Below, piece after piece: positions 25,511 through 34,565 of a DNA stretch of 44,185 nucleotides. Position 1 is the first letter of the stretch. The number at the start of each line of letters is the position of its first letter. The notes under the pieces were generated by a model. The model worked only from the letters and a program-made list of their open reading frames with translations. It made no database searches and was not told the origin of the DNA. The DNA is from Vallitaleaceae bacterium (GTDB lineage Bacteria; Bacillota; Clostridia; Lachnospirales; Vallitaleaceae). The stretch covers positions 1 to 44,185 of the forward strand of contig JANQFZ010000022.1 in assembly GCA_028277605.1 (NCBI GenBank), given 5' to 3'. Both the position numbers and the translations under genes were made by a program.

Positions 25511-25589
25511 ATTATAACACGAATAGTATAAACAATCTATATAAGTTCCATTTCAGTTTATAGATTAATTTTTTTATCCTAAAACTGAA
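25511..25589. promoter_or_regulatory. Divergent fur/deacetylase control region with overlapping dyads
   Basis: An extended -10 (TGTTATAAT on the minus strand, hexamer 25516-25511) serves the Fur-family gene. Two interlocked perfect inverted repeats lie upstream: AATCTATA (25534-25541) with TATAGATT (25559-25566), and TTCAGTTT (25552-25559) with AAACTGAA (25582-25589). They could be protein-binding sites or alternative RNA stems for the deacetylase leader. Confidence 0.45.
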
Positions 25590-25637
25590 GCTTGTATCAT
25601 ATATTAGGATTAGAAAAATAATGAAAAGGTGTAAACT

Positions 25638-26573
25638 ATGATACGTAAAATAAGTTCACTATTCCCAAAAGGCACAGCACTATATCTATTATTTGGTTTA
25701 GCTGCATTATCACCTTTAGTTGTTAACCAAATAACTGCATATTCTAAAGTAGGCGTATATAATGAATTAGAGAGCATGAGGCATGAAATGACTTTTATCC
25801 AGCAGCAGTTAGATGATTTGAAAAACCAGAAAAAAGCAGTAGAAAAAAAATATCAAGACGATATTGGTCGCTTAGAAAATAAAATCAATGATTTAACAGA
25901 TCAGTTAGTAAATAAAAGACAGAAAATCAAAGCTATAAGCTCAGAAACAACTAAGACGGTTTATCTCACTTTTGATGATGGTCCCAGCTCAGTGACTTTA
26001 GATATATTAGATATTTTAAAAGAAGAAAGCATAAAAGCAACGTTTTTCGTTAATGGCAGCGAAACAGAAACGGCAAGAACTGCCTATAGAAGGATTGTTC
26101 AAGAAGGTCATGTTATTGCCAATCATACGTATTCTCATGATTACAAATATATTTATCAATCCAAGGAAAACTTCTATATGGACATATTGAAGCTAGAAGC
26201 CTTAGTTGAAGAAACTACGACTACACTTCCTCCAAAACTATACCGATTCCCAGGCGGATCTAATATTAGCAGAAGCTCCCCAGAACTATTAGAGGAAATT
26301 AAAGAACTCCTCTCTAGTAAGGGATATATCTACTTTGATTGGAACTGCTGTGGTGATGACTCTATTGGTCCCGAAAAAACAAGCCAAGAAATCTACAACA
26401 GAGTAGTAGAAACAGGACTGGATCGGGATCGTTTACTCGTCCTGCTTCATATGAATAAACGCAATGCTGAAACTGCTAAAGCCCTGCCTGAAATTATTTC
26501 CTATTACAGAGAAAAAGGCTATTCTTTTGAAGTATTGCATCAAAACAGTTATATCTGCCAGTTTAATAACTGA
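25638..26573 (+). CDS. Membrane-anchored polysaccharide deacetylase (NodB family)
   Basis: The 311-residue protein has an N-terminal hydrophobic anchor (about 13-30), a coiled coil (about 43-97) and a NodB homology domain (about 105-300). The motifs are YLTFDDGPS (Asp113 as base, Asp114 for metal), NHTYSHD (metal ligands His163 and His167), YRFPGGSN, DWNCCGDD and LLVLLHM. It should remove acetyl groups from N-acetyl sugars outside the membrane, most likely peptidoglycan GlcNAc (PgdA-like) or another wall polymer. The coiled coil may hold the enzyme away from the membrane or dimerise it. AAAAGGTG precedes the ATG. Its stop lies 2 nt from the stop of the convergent fetB-like gene, with no room for a terminator. 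Confidence 0.9.
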   Translation: MIRKISSLFPKGTALYLLFGLAALSPLVVNQITAYSKVGVYNELESMRHEMTFIQQQLDDLKNQKKAVEKKYQDDIGRLENKINDLTDQLVNKRQKIKAISSETTKTVYLTFDDGPSSVTLDILDILKEESIKATFFVNGSETETARTAYRRIVQEGHVIANHTYSHDYKYIYQSKENFYMDILKLEALVEETTTTLPPKLYRFPGGSNISRSSPELLEEIKELLSSKGYIYFDWNCCGDDSIGPEKTSQEIYNRVVETGLDRDRLLVLLHMNKRNAETAKALPEIISYYREKGYSFEVLHQNSYICQFNN

Positions 26574-26575
26574 AA

Positions 26576-27346
26576 CTACATATCCAATACATCATAATCA
26601 TTAAAAGACTTAGAAGCAGTAAAGATAATCACCAAGAGTGTTCCAATATACCGAGCTATAAAAATAGTGATCATAATAGCAATTTGATATTTTATTGCCG
26701 TTAAAGGTAAGGAACCTCCCAATATTTGACCTGTCATCATACCTGGTAATGCAACAAGTCCTATGGTTTCTATGGACGCTATGGTAGGACTAACGGAGGC
26801 AAGTAATGCCTCTTTAATATAGGGTCTTAACGCCTCTAATCGATTACCGCTTAAACTTAATAAATAAAAATACTGCTTCTCATTTTCTTTTATAGTCTTA
26901 TAAAACTGATTGATACCAATAATATTACCACTTAAGCTATTTCCTAGAAGCATACCACCAATCGGAATTAAAAACCGTGCATCCCATAAAGTGTCTAAAC
27001 CAATGACAAACGCATTAAAAAAAATAACCAAAATGAGATTTGGAAGAATAAAAGAAAGAAGTATGGGTAAGCTGTATTTCTTTAGGTCAATCTGGCAGGT
27101 TCTAATGGTTGAAAAACTTGCAACAGCAATCATCATCACAAGATAGCCAATATTAATAAATACATGATTTAAATCAAAAACGCCTTGAAGAAAAAGACCT
27201 ACTAAGGTGAGTTGTATCAGCATTCTAATAATACTATAAACAATTTTCTTATTGATGGACAACTTAAAATAGCGATTGATGAAGATAATAGGTATAAGCC
27301 ACAGAATTAAAGTCATTATGGATAGATAAGAAATTGAATCTACCAT
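26576..27346 (-). CDS. fetB: FetB-type ABC transporter permease (UPF0014)
   Basis: The 256-residue protein has about seven membrane helices and conserved UPF0014 segments: FSTIRTCQIDLKKYSLP, RFLIPIGGMLLGNSLSGN and GLVALPGMMTGQILGGSLP. FetB is the membrane part of FetAB, reported to export iron and to help resist oxidative stress. I use the ATG at 27346, 8 nt from AAGGAG; the longer frame begins with a GTG inside the ribosome site. It starts 2 nt after the fetA-like stop. It is the last gene of a padR-fetA-fetB operon, so a PadR-controlled substrate is likely. Metal specificity cannot be read from the sequence. Confidence 0.88.
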   Translation of the reverse strand: MVDSISYLSIMTLILWLIPIIFINRYFKLSINKKIVYSIIRMLIQLTLVGLFLQGVFDLNHVFINIGYLVMMIAVASFSTIRTCQIDLKKYSLPILLSFILPNLILVIFFNAFVIGLDTLWDARFLIPIGGMLLGNSLSGNIIGINQFYKTIKENEKQYFYLLSLSGNRLEALRPYIKEALLASVSPTIASIETIGLVALPGMMTGQILGGSLPLTAIKYQIAIMITIFIARYIGTLLVIIFTASKSFNDYDVLDM

Positions 27347-27348
27347 GT

Positions 27349-27963
27349 TTACCACTCCTTAATAGAGATTTCTTTATTCTCAGTCCAAATTTTATCATGA
27401 GAACTAATCAGTATCGTTTTATTCTGTTCCATAATATAGTTAACTACTTTTTCTTTGGCTGCTTCATCTAGCCCTGAAGTTACTTCATCTAAAAGCCAAA
27501 CTTTTCTATCCAGTAAAGCACATATGACCAGACCCATCCGCTGCCTTTCGCCCCCTGAAAGTTCTTTGGGTGTCTTAGTGAGATGAGCTTTATGTAGTTC
27601 AAAAAAAGTAAAAAGAGATGCAATTTTTTCCTTACTAAAATCGAGATGCTTATTACTGTTAAAGCCTGATATTTGTTCTAGCAGAGTTTCCATTTTTTCA
27701 TTTCTAAGGTCAACATCTTGGCTTACATAGCCTATATTTTTTCTGAAATAAGGAAGCGTCTGCTTATTGAGCTTCTTATGATCTAAATACACCTCTCCCT
27801 TATCGGGTGTTATAAAACCTAGAAGCATTTTAATTAGAGAAGATTTCCCTTTCCCTGATGGTGCCTTTAATAAAACCTTACTTCCTTCTGTAATCTCCAA
27901 ATTGAACTGTTCAAACAATACTTTATCTTGAAATTTCAAATGAATATTTTTAAATACTATCAT
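27349..27963 (-). CDS. fetA: FetA-type ABC transporter ATPase
   Basis: The 204-residue ATPase has a Walker A motif APSGKGKSSL (with Lys where other members have the second Gly neighbour), a Q-loop GYVSQDVDLR, the signature LSGGERQR, Walker B VWLLDEVTSGLD and the H-loop ISSHD. It is short, as FetA proteins are, and pairs with the membrane protein encoded next. GGAGG lies 5 nt before the ATG, and the start codon follows the padR stop directly. The complex should drive export of iron or another cation from the cytoplasm. Confidence 0.88.
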   Translation of the reverse strand: MIVFKNIHLKFQDKVLFEQFNLEITEGSKVLLKAPSGKGKSSLIKMLLGFITPDKGEVYLDHKKLNKQTLPYFRKNIGYVSQDVDLRNEKMETLLEQISGFNSNKHLDFSKEKIASLFTFFELHKAHLTKTPKELSGGERQRMGLVICALLDRKVWLLDEVTSGLDEAAKEKVVNYIMEQNKTILISSHDKIWTENKEISIKEW

Positions 27964-28281
27964 TTAATCCTCCATCTCACTGATCTCATGAAAAAGCTCT
28001 GCCGCTTTCAGTGTTGCTTCCTTTAAAATCTCTTTACCAAGCTGCGTAGTCGTATAGTACTTTAATTGTTTACCTTTTTCAATTCTTTCCTCTTTGATAA
28101 GGAGCCTTTGCTTCTCCATCTTACGTAATAAGGGATAAATCGTACCCGGGCTTATTTTATAGCCATGCTCTTCAAGTTCTTTCATCATCCACACACCATA
28201 TATTGGAGCTTTATCAGCATGATGTAAAATATGAATTTCAATAAACCCTAAAAAAAGCTTTCTTAACATTTTATCCTTCAT
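27964..28281 (-). CDS. PadR-family repressor
   Basis: The 105-residue protein is a small PadR: a winged helix with IHILHHADKAPIYGVWMMKE, then GYKISPGTIYPLLRKMEKQR, then the wing with YTTTQLGKEIL and a C-terminal dimerisation helix. PadR proteins repress nearby transport genes until a ligand or stress is sensed. AAGGAG precedes the ATG. A perfect 27-bp dyad lies 50 nt upstream (28331-28357). It is the first gene of the operon with the fetA- and fetB-like genes, so autoregulation of the exporter is expected. Confidence 0.9.
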   Translation of the reverse strand: MKDKMLRKLFLGFIEIHILHHADKAPIYGVWMMKELEEHGYKISPGTIYPLLRKMEKQRLLIKEERIEKGKQLKYYTTTQLGKEILKEATLKAAELFHEISEMED

Positions 28282-28330
28282 GGTATGACTCCTTAAATAT
28301 GATTAATTAAACATCAATGTCTATATCGAT

Positions 28331-28361
28331 TATTGATATCTAATTATGATATCAATAGAAT
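28331..28361. promoter_or_regulatory. Perfect PadR operator dyad overlapping a plus-strand promoter
   Basis: TATTGATATC (28331-28340) and GATATCAATA (28348-28357) are perfect 10-bp arms around 7 nt, upstream of padR. TTGATA (28333-28338), a 17-nt spacer and TAGAAT (28356-28361) also form a good promoter reading away from padR on the plus strand. The dyad could control both directions. Confidence 0.65.
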
Positions 28362-28447
28362 TATTATAATCTTATATTGGGGGGGTGTCAATATTAAGTA
28401 CATATGAAAATAAGCAAAATCAAAAAAGGTTAATGCGAAAATATAAT

Positions 28448-28495
28448 AGACGGCATAAGCTTGAATGAAGAATAAGCTTATACCGTCTTATTTTT
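28448..28495. terminator. Strong hairpin terminator, T-tract on the plus side
   Basis: AGACGG (28448-28453) plus ATAAGCTT (28455-28462) pair with AAGCTTAT (28474-28481) plus CCGTCT (28483-28488), with one internal mismatch. TATTTTTTAG follows on the plus strand; the minus side has only ATTATATTTT. It lies 40 nt past the alpha-mannosidase stop and probably ends that operon, but the better T-tract faces the other way. Confidence 0.75.
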
Positions 28496-28528
28496 TAGTT
28501 TTTCTATCAATCTTATGAATGCAGGATA

Positions 28529-31357
28529 TTATTCATTTCTATATTCCTTAATGTAATCGTACACTCTTCTCTTAACTCTTGCATCATTGAGCTTATAGCC
28601 CAGCTTTCTTGTTTGATGCTCATGATACCTATCTTGAGTTAATATTGCAGATAGCTGTGCTTCTAGTGCTGTTCGTCTTAGCATTGGATTATCTAATCCA
28701 ACCTCTAAGGCTTTAGCTCTATCTTTCTCAGCTTGTATTTCTTCCTCTGTGACGTAAGCCACAGAAGGATAAGCTTCAAAATCATGTTTGGTTTCTAAAT
28801 CTAAGACATCTGCAAAGTCAGCGTGATTTAAAGCATAGCTGTCTCTCTTTATCATAATTTTTAAGGTAACAATCTGCTTCGCTTTTAGCTCTAAGGTTAC
28901 ACGGTTGTCATGACAAGATGCTTCCTGCATAGGTTTTTCAAGTAATGATACATACCAAGCCTTTTCAACAGGGTACTTTAAGTTTAGCTGTGTACAAATG
29001 GTTTTATCCGTTGTATTAAAGCATCTTAGAATCAGTGATTCTCCGTCCTCACCACGTTTAATTCCCGTTACTTTAACTGCATGCTTTACATCTTCTATAT
29101 CCAACAAACTGTAACTAGAAGGTAAATTTCCTTGATGTTTATCGGTCTTTATCACTAGAACTTCTTTATTGTACTGATCTGCCTTTCTTGCCACATCACC
29201 AGAATCTGTATCGCCAGCATGTGCGTAAACGGCATAGTTAAATGTCATTTGTCTTAAACATTGTGCATCTGGAATCATAATCTCAGGACCAGCATCCCCT
29301 ATTCTTGTATTAATTTCTCTTGCTATCCATCCAACACTTCTGAAAAGAGTGACTGCTATAGTGTTATTGTCCTCTATCACTTGATATTCTGGTAAGCCTC
29401 TATTTAAGATAGCTAGACCTTTTTGTCCATCGGTAAGGTCTACCAGCTCTCTTTGAAGGAAAATGGTGTTTGGCTTTACTTCTCTTGCACCAATAATGAC
29501 TTTCTTAACTTGTTCAGGTATACTGGTTTCATCATATTCTTCAATCGTTATTGGTCTATTCGTAATGTCAAAGGGACTGCCTGCATGAGCATAGTCAGCC
29601 TTAATATTAGAAGGAAATAGGACACGTACAATATGATCCTTAGCCGTATTCTTAACCTCTGTTCTACACTCAACAACTTCAGAATCAGCTTTAACGGTGA
29701 TGGATGTAACATAAGGCATTCTGATGGTTTCTGTACTTCTTTTCTTACGATCCTGCGTTAAGGAAATAGGTATCTCTATAGCTGCTTCTACCTGAATTTT
29801 AACCAGCTCTGGTGTCTGTATTAGTGTTTTAATATCTGCTTCAATACCCTTTGATGTTATGGTTAAATCTTCATCAGGATAGGAATAATTATAAGAATCT
29901 CCCGCATCACCTCTATCTTCCAATACACCTAAACCTGTATAGGTCATATTCGATCCTTTATGCTTAAGGCTGAAGCAACCATCTTTTTCAATTGTAACCG
30001 TTATTAAACCATTGGATATCGTATGACCATCAACCGTTACAGGATAATTAATGCTCTGTTCAGATGCTTCAATTAACTTGTATCCCATAGATGGTATCGA
30101 ATCTATTTTATAAACGGCATCGTTAATAGTTAATATTTCATCTCTAGTGTATGATGATGGATTAAACACAACATAGTTCTCATCACTCTTGCATTCTGAT
30201 GTATTGATAGAATGCACAAGTTGACCCGCTTTACGTCCTATAACCTCATGCAATAGCTGTCGTATGACCTCAAAGCGCTCTTCCATATCAATATGAACAT
30301 CGTCAATACTGACACCACAAATGCTATCATGTGGATGATTTTTAAGTAGCAGTTTCCACGCCTGTTGAAGCGGACTGTATTCATACTCGCCACCCAATGC
30401 CCATATCAGTGTATTTAAGGGTTCTGCATAATGGGTTAGACTTTTTTCTGCTTTGTCATTCAGTAGTTTTAAATACATTCTTGCAGACATAACCCCAGGG
30501 AAGACCGCAATAAACCGACCACTGTACAAGGGTCCCTCAATTTCATTCAGGTCACTGCTTTCAGATATAATTGCATCCATAAGCTGTACAGGGTTACTTT
30601 GAATGATTTCAACTTCTTCCGAGTCCATTTTACCATTTTCAATCATCGGTAGAAAATCATCGGGTACCATTTCCTGATCGTAGCCGTTCATAAGTAGTAG
30701 ATGATGAGTTGAAGCAAATGGACTAAGCATATCTACCTCATCATAAATTCTCTTTTCCATAATGTCTTCATTTTCTGCTAATCTCATGGCATTTCTATAG
30801 CTGTTGACTAGGTAAACCACAGGAATTTTACTACCATCTGGTGAGACCCATACAAACTCTGATTTAACATTCTCTGGATCCATTTCAACGCCTCTCCAAG
30901 TATACAATCCCTTTAAATGGCATAGCTTATGGATTTGAGGCGCTTGAGATATTTGTCCGAAATTGTCAAGTAGCCATCCTACTGTCATACTTCCACCGTG
31001 CAAGTCAGCCATTTTACTTCCAATTAGCAGATTTCTAACTAAGGATTCCTCGCTTATAAGCTGCCAATCGGGCTGTAAGTAATAGGGACCAATAAATAAT
31101 TTATTTTGAGAAGCAAACGTCTTAATTTTATTTTGGTAGGGTGTTATGCCAATCCCTTTTTTCATTAATTCATTATAGTAATCTTCAATCATTGACATTT
31201 GTCCATCTAAAACAAAAACGTAGTTCTTTCTTTTTTCAAGAATATTAAACAGCTTATCAAAGAAAGGAATTAACCATTCATTTGTATATTTACTATTTAA
31301 GTACCATTCTCTATCCCAATGGGTGTGAGAAATGATATGCACTTTTTTCTTAGACAT
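28529..31357 (-). CDS. GH38 alpha-mannosidase
   Basis: I use the ATG at 31357, where AGGGAG lies 5 nt upstream; the product then has about 942 residues. The N-terminus KKKVHIISHTHWDREWYLN carries the zinc-binding HTHWDREW motif (His11, Asp13-15 region). WLLDNFGQISQAPQI holds the nucleophile Asp131, and LLKNHPHDSICGVS is the second zinc and active-site block. All are hallmarks of GH38. There is no signal peptide, so it acts on imported alpha-mannosides in the cytoplasm. The beta-mannosidase nearby suggests substrates with both linkages, such as N-glycan cores. It is the last gene of the unit binding protein, permease, permease, lacI-like, GH38, with a 211-nt gap after the repressor gene. Confidence 0.93.
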   Translation of the reverse strand: MSKKKVHIISHTHWDREWYLNSKYTNEWLIPFFDKLFNILEKRKNYVFVLDGQMSMIEDYYNELMKKGIGITPYQNKIKTFASQNKLFIGPYYLQPDWQLISEESLVRNLLIGSKMADLHGGSMTVGWLLDNFGQISQAPQIHKLCHLKGLYTWRGVEMDPENVKSEFVWVSPDGSKIPVVYLVNSYRNAMRLAENEDIMEKRIYDEVDMLSPFASTHHLLLMNGYDQEMVPDDFLPMIENGKMDSEEVEIIQSNPVQLMDAIISESSDLNEIEGPLYSGRFIAVFPGVMSARMYLKLLNDKAEKSLTHYAEPLNTLIWALGGEYEYSPLQQAWKLLLKNHPHDSICGVSIDDVHIDMEERFEVIRQLLHEVIGRKAGQLVHSINTSECKSDENYVVFNPSSYTRDEILTINDAVYKIDSIPSMGYKLIEASEQSINYPVTVDGHTISNGLITVTIEKDGCFSLKHKGSNMTYTGLGVLEDRGDAGDSYNYSYPDEDLTITSKGIEADIKTLIQTPELVKIQVEAAIEIPISLTQDRKKRSTETIRMPYVTSITVKADSEVVECRTEVKNTAKDHIVRVLFPSNIKADYAHAGSPFDITNRPITIEEYDETSIPEQVKKVIIGAREVKPNTIFLQRELVDLTDGQKGLAILNRGLPEYQVIEDNNTIAVTLFRSVGWIAREINTRIGDAGPEIMIPDAQCLRQMTFNYAVYAHAGDTDSGDVARKADQYNKEVLVIKTDKHQGNLPSSYSLLDIEDVKHAVKVTGIKRGEDGESLILRCFNTTDKTICTQLNLKYPVEKAWYVSLLEKPMQEASCHDNRVTLELKAKQIVTLKIMIKRDSYALNHADFADVLDLETKHDFEAYPSVAYVTEEEIQAEKDRAKALEVGLDNPMLRRTALEAQLSAILTQDRYHEHQTRKLGYKLNDARVKRRVYDYIKEYRNE

Positions 31358-31498
31358 GATGTCTCCCTTCATTACGCTTACTATTATTTGTCTTTTCAAA
31401 ACCACTACAAAATGTGTTTATCATCAGTTTCTATGAGTTATGCACATTTTCTCTAAATAATGATAGATTTTATCCACAACATTCACTTAAATCATGTG

Positions 31499-31556
31499 TT
31501 TGCTGTTGATAAATTTAATTCGCGAATAAATACATGTCTTTTAATCTAACAGCAAA
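31499..31556 (-). repeat. Inverted repeat enclosing an ATTCGCGAAT palindrome
   Basis: TTTGCTGTT (31499-31507) and AACAGCAAA (31548-31556) are perfect 9-bp arms. Inside lies the 10-bp palindrome ATTCGCGAAT (31518-31527). It sits between the lacI-like stop and the alpha-mannosidase gene. It could be a processing hairpin or an operator for a separate alpha-mannosidase promoter; no T-tract supports termination. Confidence 0.45.
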
Positions 31557-31568
31557 GTTCCTATGACC

Positions 31569-32621
31569 CTAACTTCTGTTATACAGATGATGACCACATG
31601 ATTCACGAAGGATGAGTTCTGTTGGAAAAATTGCCGTTTTTTCTTGGCTCTCTTTCTGCTCGATTTGATTAATCAGCATATCAGCAGTTCTTTTTCCCAT
31701 TTCATAGATTGGGACTCTTACGGTTGTTAATTTTGGCTCAACCATACTAGCAATATCATAATCATTAAACCCAATAACTGCTATATCTTCTGGAACTCTT
31801 AAGCCCATGGATTTGATGGCTTGGATAGCTGCTATTGCTTTTAAGTCATCTTTAGCAAATATCGCTGTGACGTCTTTTCGTTTTTTTAACATGGCTATAA
31901 CACTTTCTCTAACCGATTGTGGTGAATGACTGGTCTGTATCTCCAAATGCGGATCATAGTCAATGCCATTTTCAATAAAGGCTTTCCTATAACCTGCATA
32001 CCGATCTTCATTCACAACAAATTCTCTTGGACCATTAATAAAAACAATTTTTTCATGACCCAATTGAATTAAATGCTGAATCACCTTATAACTATCTCCA
32101 ACATTATCGGTATTGACCGTGTAAAGTTCCTTTTTATAGCCCATGGTTTCCATAACTCTACCACTTAAAACAAATTTTGCATGTTCTTCAATTAAGCTGT
32201 AGATTAAATCATCATAAACTCTAGAAACCAATAAGATAACGCCATCTAAACGACCACTTCTCAGTAGCCTTATGGTTTCTTTTTTTTCTTCTTTCGCATT
32301 TTTATAAAACAACAACTGTAAGTAATACCCCTTATTCTGTGTCACAGAGCCAATACCTCTTAATACATCTGCAAAAAATGGATTGACTAGGGCATCTTCT
32401 GCTGAACGTGTAAAGACAACTCCTATATTTTTCAAAGAGCCTTTAATTAAGCTTTGAGCTGCTGTATTTGGAATATAGTTTAACTTTTTTACTGCTGACA
32501 TAACCAGCTTTTCTGTCTCAGGTGGAACGTTGGGATACTTATGCAGAACTCTTGAAACGGTAGAAACAGAAACATTACAGACTTTAGCTACATCTTTAAT
32601 GGAAACACTCTTCTTTTTCAT
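31569..32621 (-). CDS. LacI-family transcriptional repressor
   Basis: The protein has about 350 residues. The N-terminal helix-turn-helix and hinge read SIKDVAKVCNVSVSTVSRVL and then YIPNTAAQSLIKG, as in LacI/CcpA proteins. A periplasmic-binding-like sensor domain follows with NIGVVFTRSAEDALVNPFFA, AIFAKDDLKAIAAIQ and IAVIGFNDYDIASMVEPKLT. I choose the ATG at 32621, 6 nt after AAAGGTG; ATG/GTG codons at 32627 and 32630 are possible. It sits inside the mannoside operon between the second permease and the alpha-mannosidase genes, so a mannose-containing inducer is likely. Three TAAAAWCGTTTTTW palindromes upstream of the operon are its best candidate operators. Confidence 0.93.
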   Translation of the reverse strand: MKKKSVSIKDVAKVCNVSVSTVSRVLHKYPNVPPETEKLVMSAVKKLNYIPNTAAQSLIKGSLKNIGVVFTRSAEDALVNPFFADVLRGIGSVTQNKGYYLQLLFYKNAKEEKKETIRLLRSGRLDGVILLVSRVYDDLIYSLIEEHAKFVLSGRVMETMGYKKELYTVNTDNVGDSYKVIQHLIQLGHEKIVFINGPREFVVNEDRYAGYRKAFIENGIDYDPHLEIQTSHSPQSVRESVIAMLKKRKDVTAIFAKDDLKAIAAIQAIKSMGLRVPEDIAVIGFNDYDIASMVEPKLTTVRVPIYEMGKRTADMLINQIEQKESQEKTAIFPTELILRESCGHHLYNRS

Positions 32622-32785
32622 TTCCATCACCTTTCCTATAGAGTCGGTCTTATTTATTATAAGGTAATAATAAGAGCTTTCCTTTTTTGGATTAATTACT
32701 TAAATTGTAACAAAGATAAATCTTTTTTTCCATGACCTTTTTTGGTATAATCCATCATACTATGACAGCCAAAATCTGTTGTACT

Positions 32786-33622
32786 TTATCCTTTTACTGA
32801 GCCAGAAATTGTTGATACAATGAACTTTTGGAAAATGATATACAAAAGTACCATTGGTATAACAGATATCATACAAGCAGCAGCAAGATAATGGGTCGTA
32901 ATGGCTTCACTTGTTGATTGCAGGTTAATAATTCCAACAGATAACGGTAATTTCTCTCCTTTATCCACGAGAATAAATGGAATAATGAATTGTGACCATG
33001 CGGACATCGCATTAATGATAATTGAAGAAATAATACCCGGCACACACACAGGCATGATAATGGACATAATAATTCTTATACGACTGCATCCATCTACTTT
33101 CGCCGCTTGATCCAGTTCTTTTGGTATGGTATTCATATACCCTGTTATGTACCAAGTCGTAAAAGGTACTCTCAAGGCAATATAAATCATAATTAATATA
33201 AGATAATTGTTTAATAAACCCAATTTAGCAAGGTAACTATATAAAGGTATCGCAATAACCAACGGAGAAATCATTTGGAAAATAAGCAGACCAAACATCA
33301 TATTGTTCTTGATTCTAAATTTATTTCTAGAAAAAGCATAGGCCGCTGGTATGGATATTAAAAGTGTTCCAAAGGCTGTAGCACCAACCAATACAAAGGT
33401 GTTTTTCAAATATTTTAATACCAATGTATTTTTTATGATATGTATATAATTATTAAAATGTATGGTTTTAGGCAGTATTTTAGGGGGCACTTGAAATAAC
33501 TCGGGCACTGTTTTCATGGACAAACATAATGTCCAAAATAGCGGGAAAAGAAAAAATATGGCTGTTAAAATATAAATAGCATAGATTAAGACTTTTTTTC
33601 CACGTGTCTTTTTATTTTTCAT
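32786..33622 (-). CDS. CUT1 sugar ABC transporter permease (MalG-type), mannoside locus
   Basis: The 278-residue permease has a basic start, six predicted helices, the segment SMKTVPELFQVPPKILP after the first helix, the EAA loop DQAAKVDGCSRIRIIMSIIM, and a C-terminal SGSVKG. These are MalG-type features. GAGGTG lies 6 nt before the ATG, which follows the MalF-type stop by 3 nt. It forms the channel with the upstream permease. No ATPase gene is present in either sugar locus, so both importers probably share one encoded elsewhere. A 164-nt gap separates it from the lacI-like gene. Confidence 0.92.
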   Translation of the reverse strand: MKNKKTRGKKVLIYAIYILTAIFFLFPLFWTLCLSMKTVPELFQVPPKILPKTIHFNNYIHIIKNTLVLKYLKNTFVLVGATAFGTLLISIPAAYAFSRNKFRIKNNMMFGLLIFQMISPLVIAIPLYSYLAKLGLLNNYLILIMIYIALRVPFTTWYITGYMNTIPKELDQAAKVDGCSRIRIIMSIIMPVCVPGIISSIIINAMSAWSQFIIPFILVDKGEKLPLSVGIINLQSTSEAITTHYLAAACMISVIPMVLLYIIFQKFIVSTISGSVKG

Positions 33623-33625
33623 CTT

Positions 33626-34537
33626 TTACACCTCAACCTTTTTATTCATATTAAAGTAGATCATTGCCATAATAATATTGATAAGTAAAATAATCGCCGC
33701 TATTGCCGAGCCTTTTCCTAAGCTATAATTGACAAATATTTCTTTGTAGCTGCTTAAAGCGAGTACTTCCGTAGCCCCTGCGGGTCCCCCGCCTGTTAAT
33801 GACATAATCATATCAAATGTATTAAATGTACCAATGATACTTAATAAACCACAGATCATTAACACAGGTGAAATAGAAGGTATAATAATACTAAAAACTT
33901 TTCTAAAGCTACCAGCCCCATCCACATCTGCTGCTTCTAAGATGGATTCTGGTATGGTCTTTAATCCAGCATAGAGTAGAATCATGTTGTTAGCAGTTCC
34001 TCTCCATATATTAGCGATAATAACAGATATCAAAGCTATCTTAGGATCGGTTAAAAATCTAACTGGTCCAAATCCAAAAAGACTTAAATAATAATTGAGT
34101 ATACCTGTTGGTGATTCATCTAACATCATCCTCCATATAACACCTATAATAATTCCAGGAATAGCCATAGATATAATAACCGATGTTCTAACAAAAACAC
34201 TGCCTTTTAGCTTTAACTTTTCTCCTATATAAATAGCAAAGGCAACAATAAAGCCATTGATTAATTGAAAGGTAACACTGAAAATAACAAACGTAAATGT
34301 AATTCTGACCATATCTAGAAAATTACGATCTGTGAAAACGCTTTTAAAGGAATGAAGCGTATAAGCATACTCGATTCTACCAAATCGTAAATTTGTAAAA
34401 CTATAACGTATAACTTCTATAATGGGATATAGAAATAGACCTAAAAGAACAATAAGTAATGGTGCTAATAAAGACCAAGGCTGTGTGCTCATTTTCTTGA
34501 ATACTGGTAATTGATTTTTTTGTTTAGTCAAAGTCAT
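33626..34537 (-). CDS. CUT1 sugar ABC transporter permease (MalF-type), mannoside locus
   Basis: The 303-residue permease has a first helix about WSLLAPLLIVLLGLFLYPII, EVIRYSFTNLRFG after it, and an EAA loop EAADVDGAGSFRKVFSIIIP. GGPAGATEVLALSSYKEIF near the C-terminus is typical of the MalF side. AAGGAG precedes the ATG by 4 nt. The binding-protein gene ends 83 nt upstream, with a 9-bp hairpin in between, and the MalG-type gene follows after 3 nt. Confidence 0.92.
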   Translation of the reverse strand: MTLTKQKNQLPVFKKMSTQPWSLLAPLLIVLLGLFLYPIIEVIRYSFTNLRFGRIEYAYTLHSFKSVFTDRNFLDMVRITFTFVIFSVTFQLINGFIVAFAIYIGEKLKLKGSVFVRTSVIISMAIPGIIIGVIWRMMLDESPTGILNYYLSLFGFGPVRFLTDPKIALISVIIANIWRGTANNMILLYAGLKTIPESILEAADVDGAGSFRKVFSIIIPSISPVLMICGLLSIIGTFNTFDMIMSLTGGGPAGATEVLALSSYKEIFVNYSLGKGSAIAAIILLINIIMAMIYFNMNKKVEV

Positions 34538-34565
34538 CCTGCTCCTTCTTAAAACAAATATGGAA

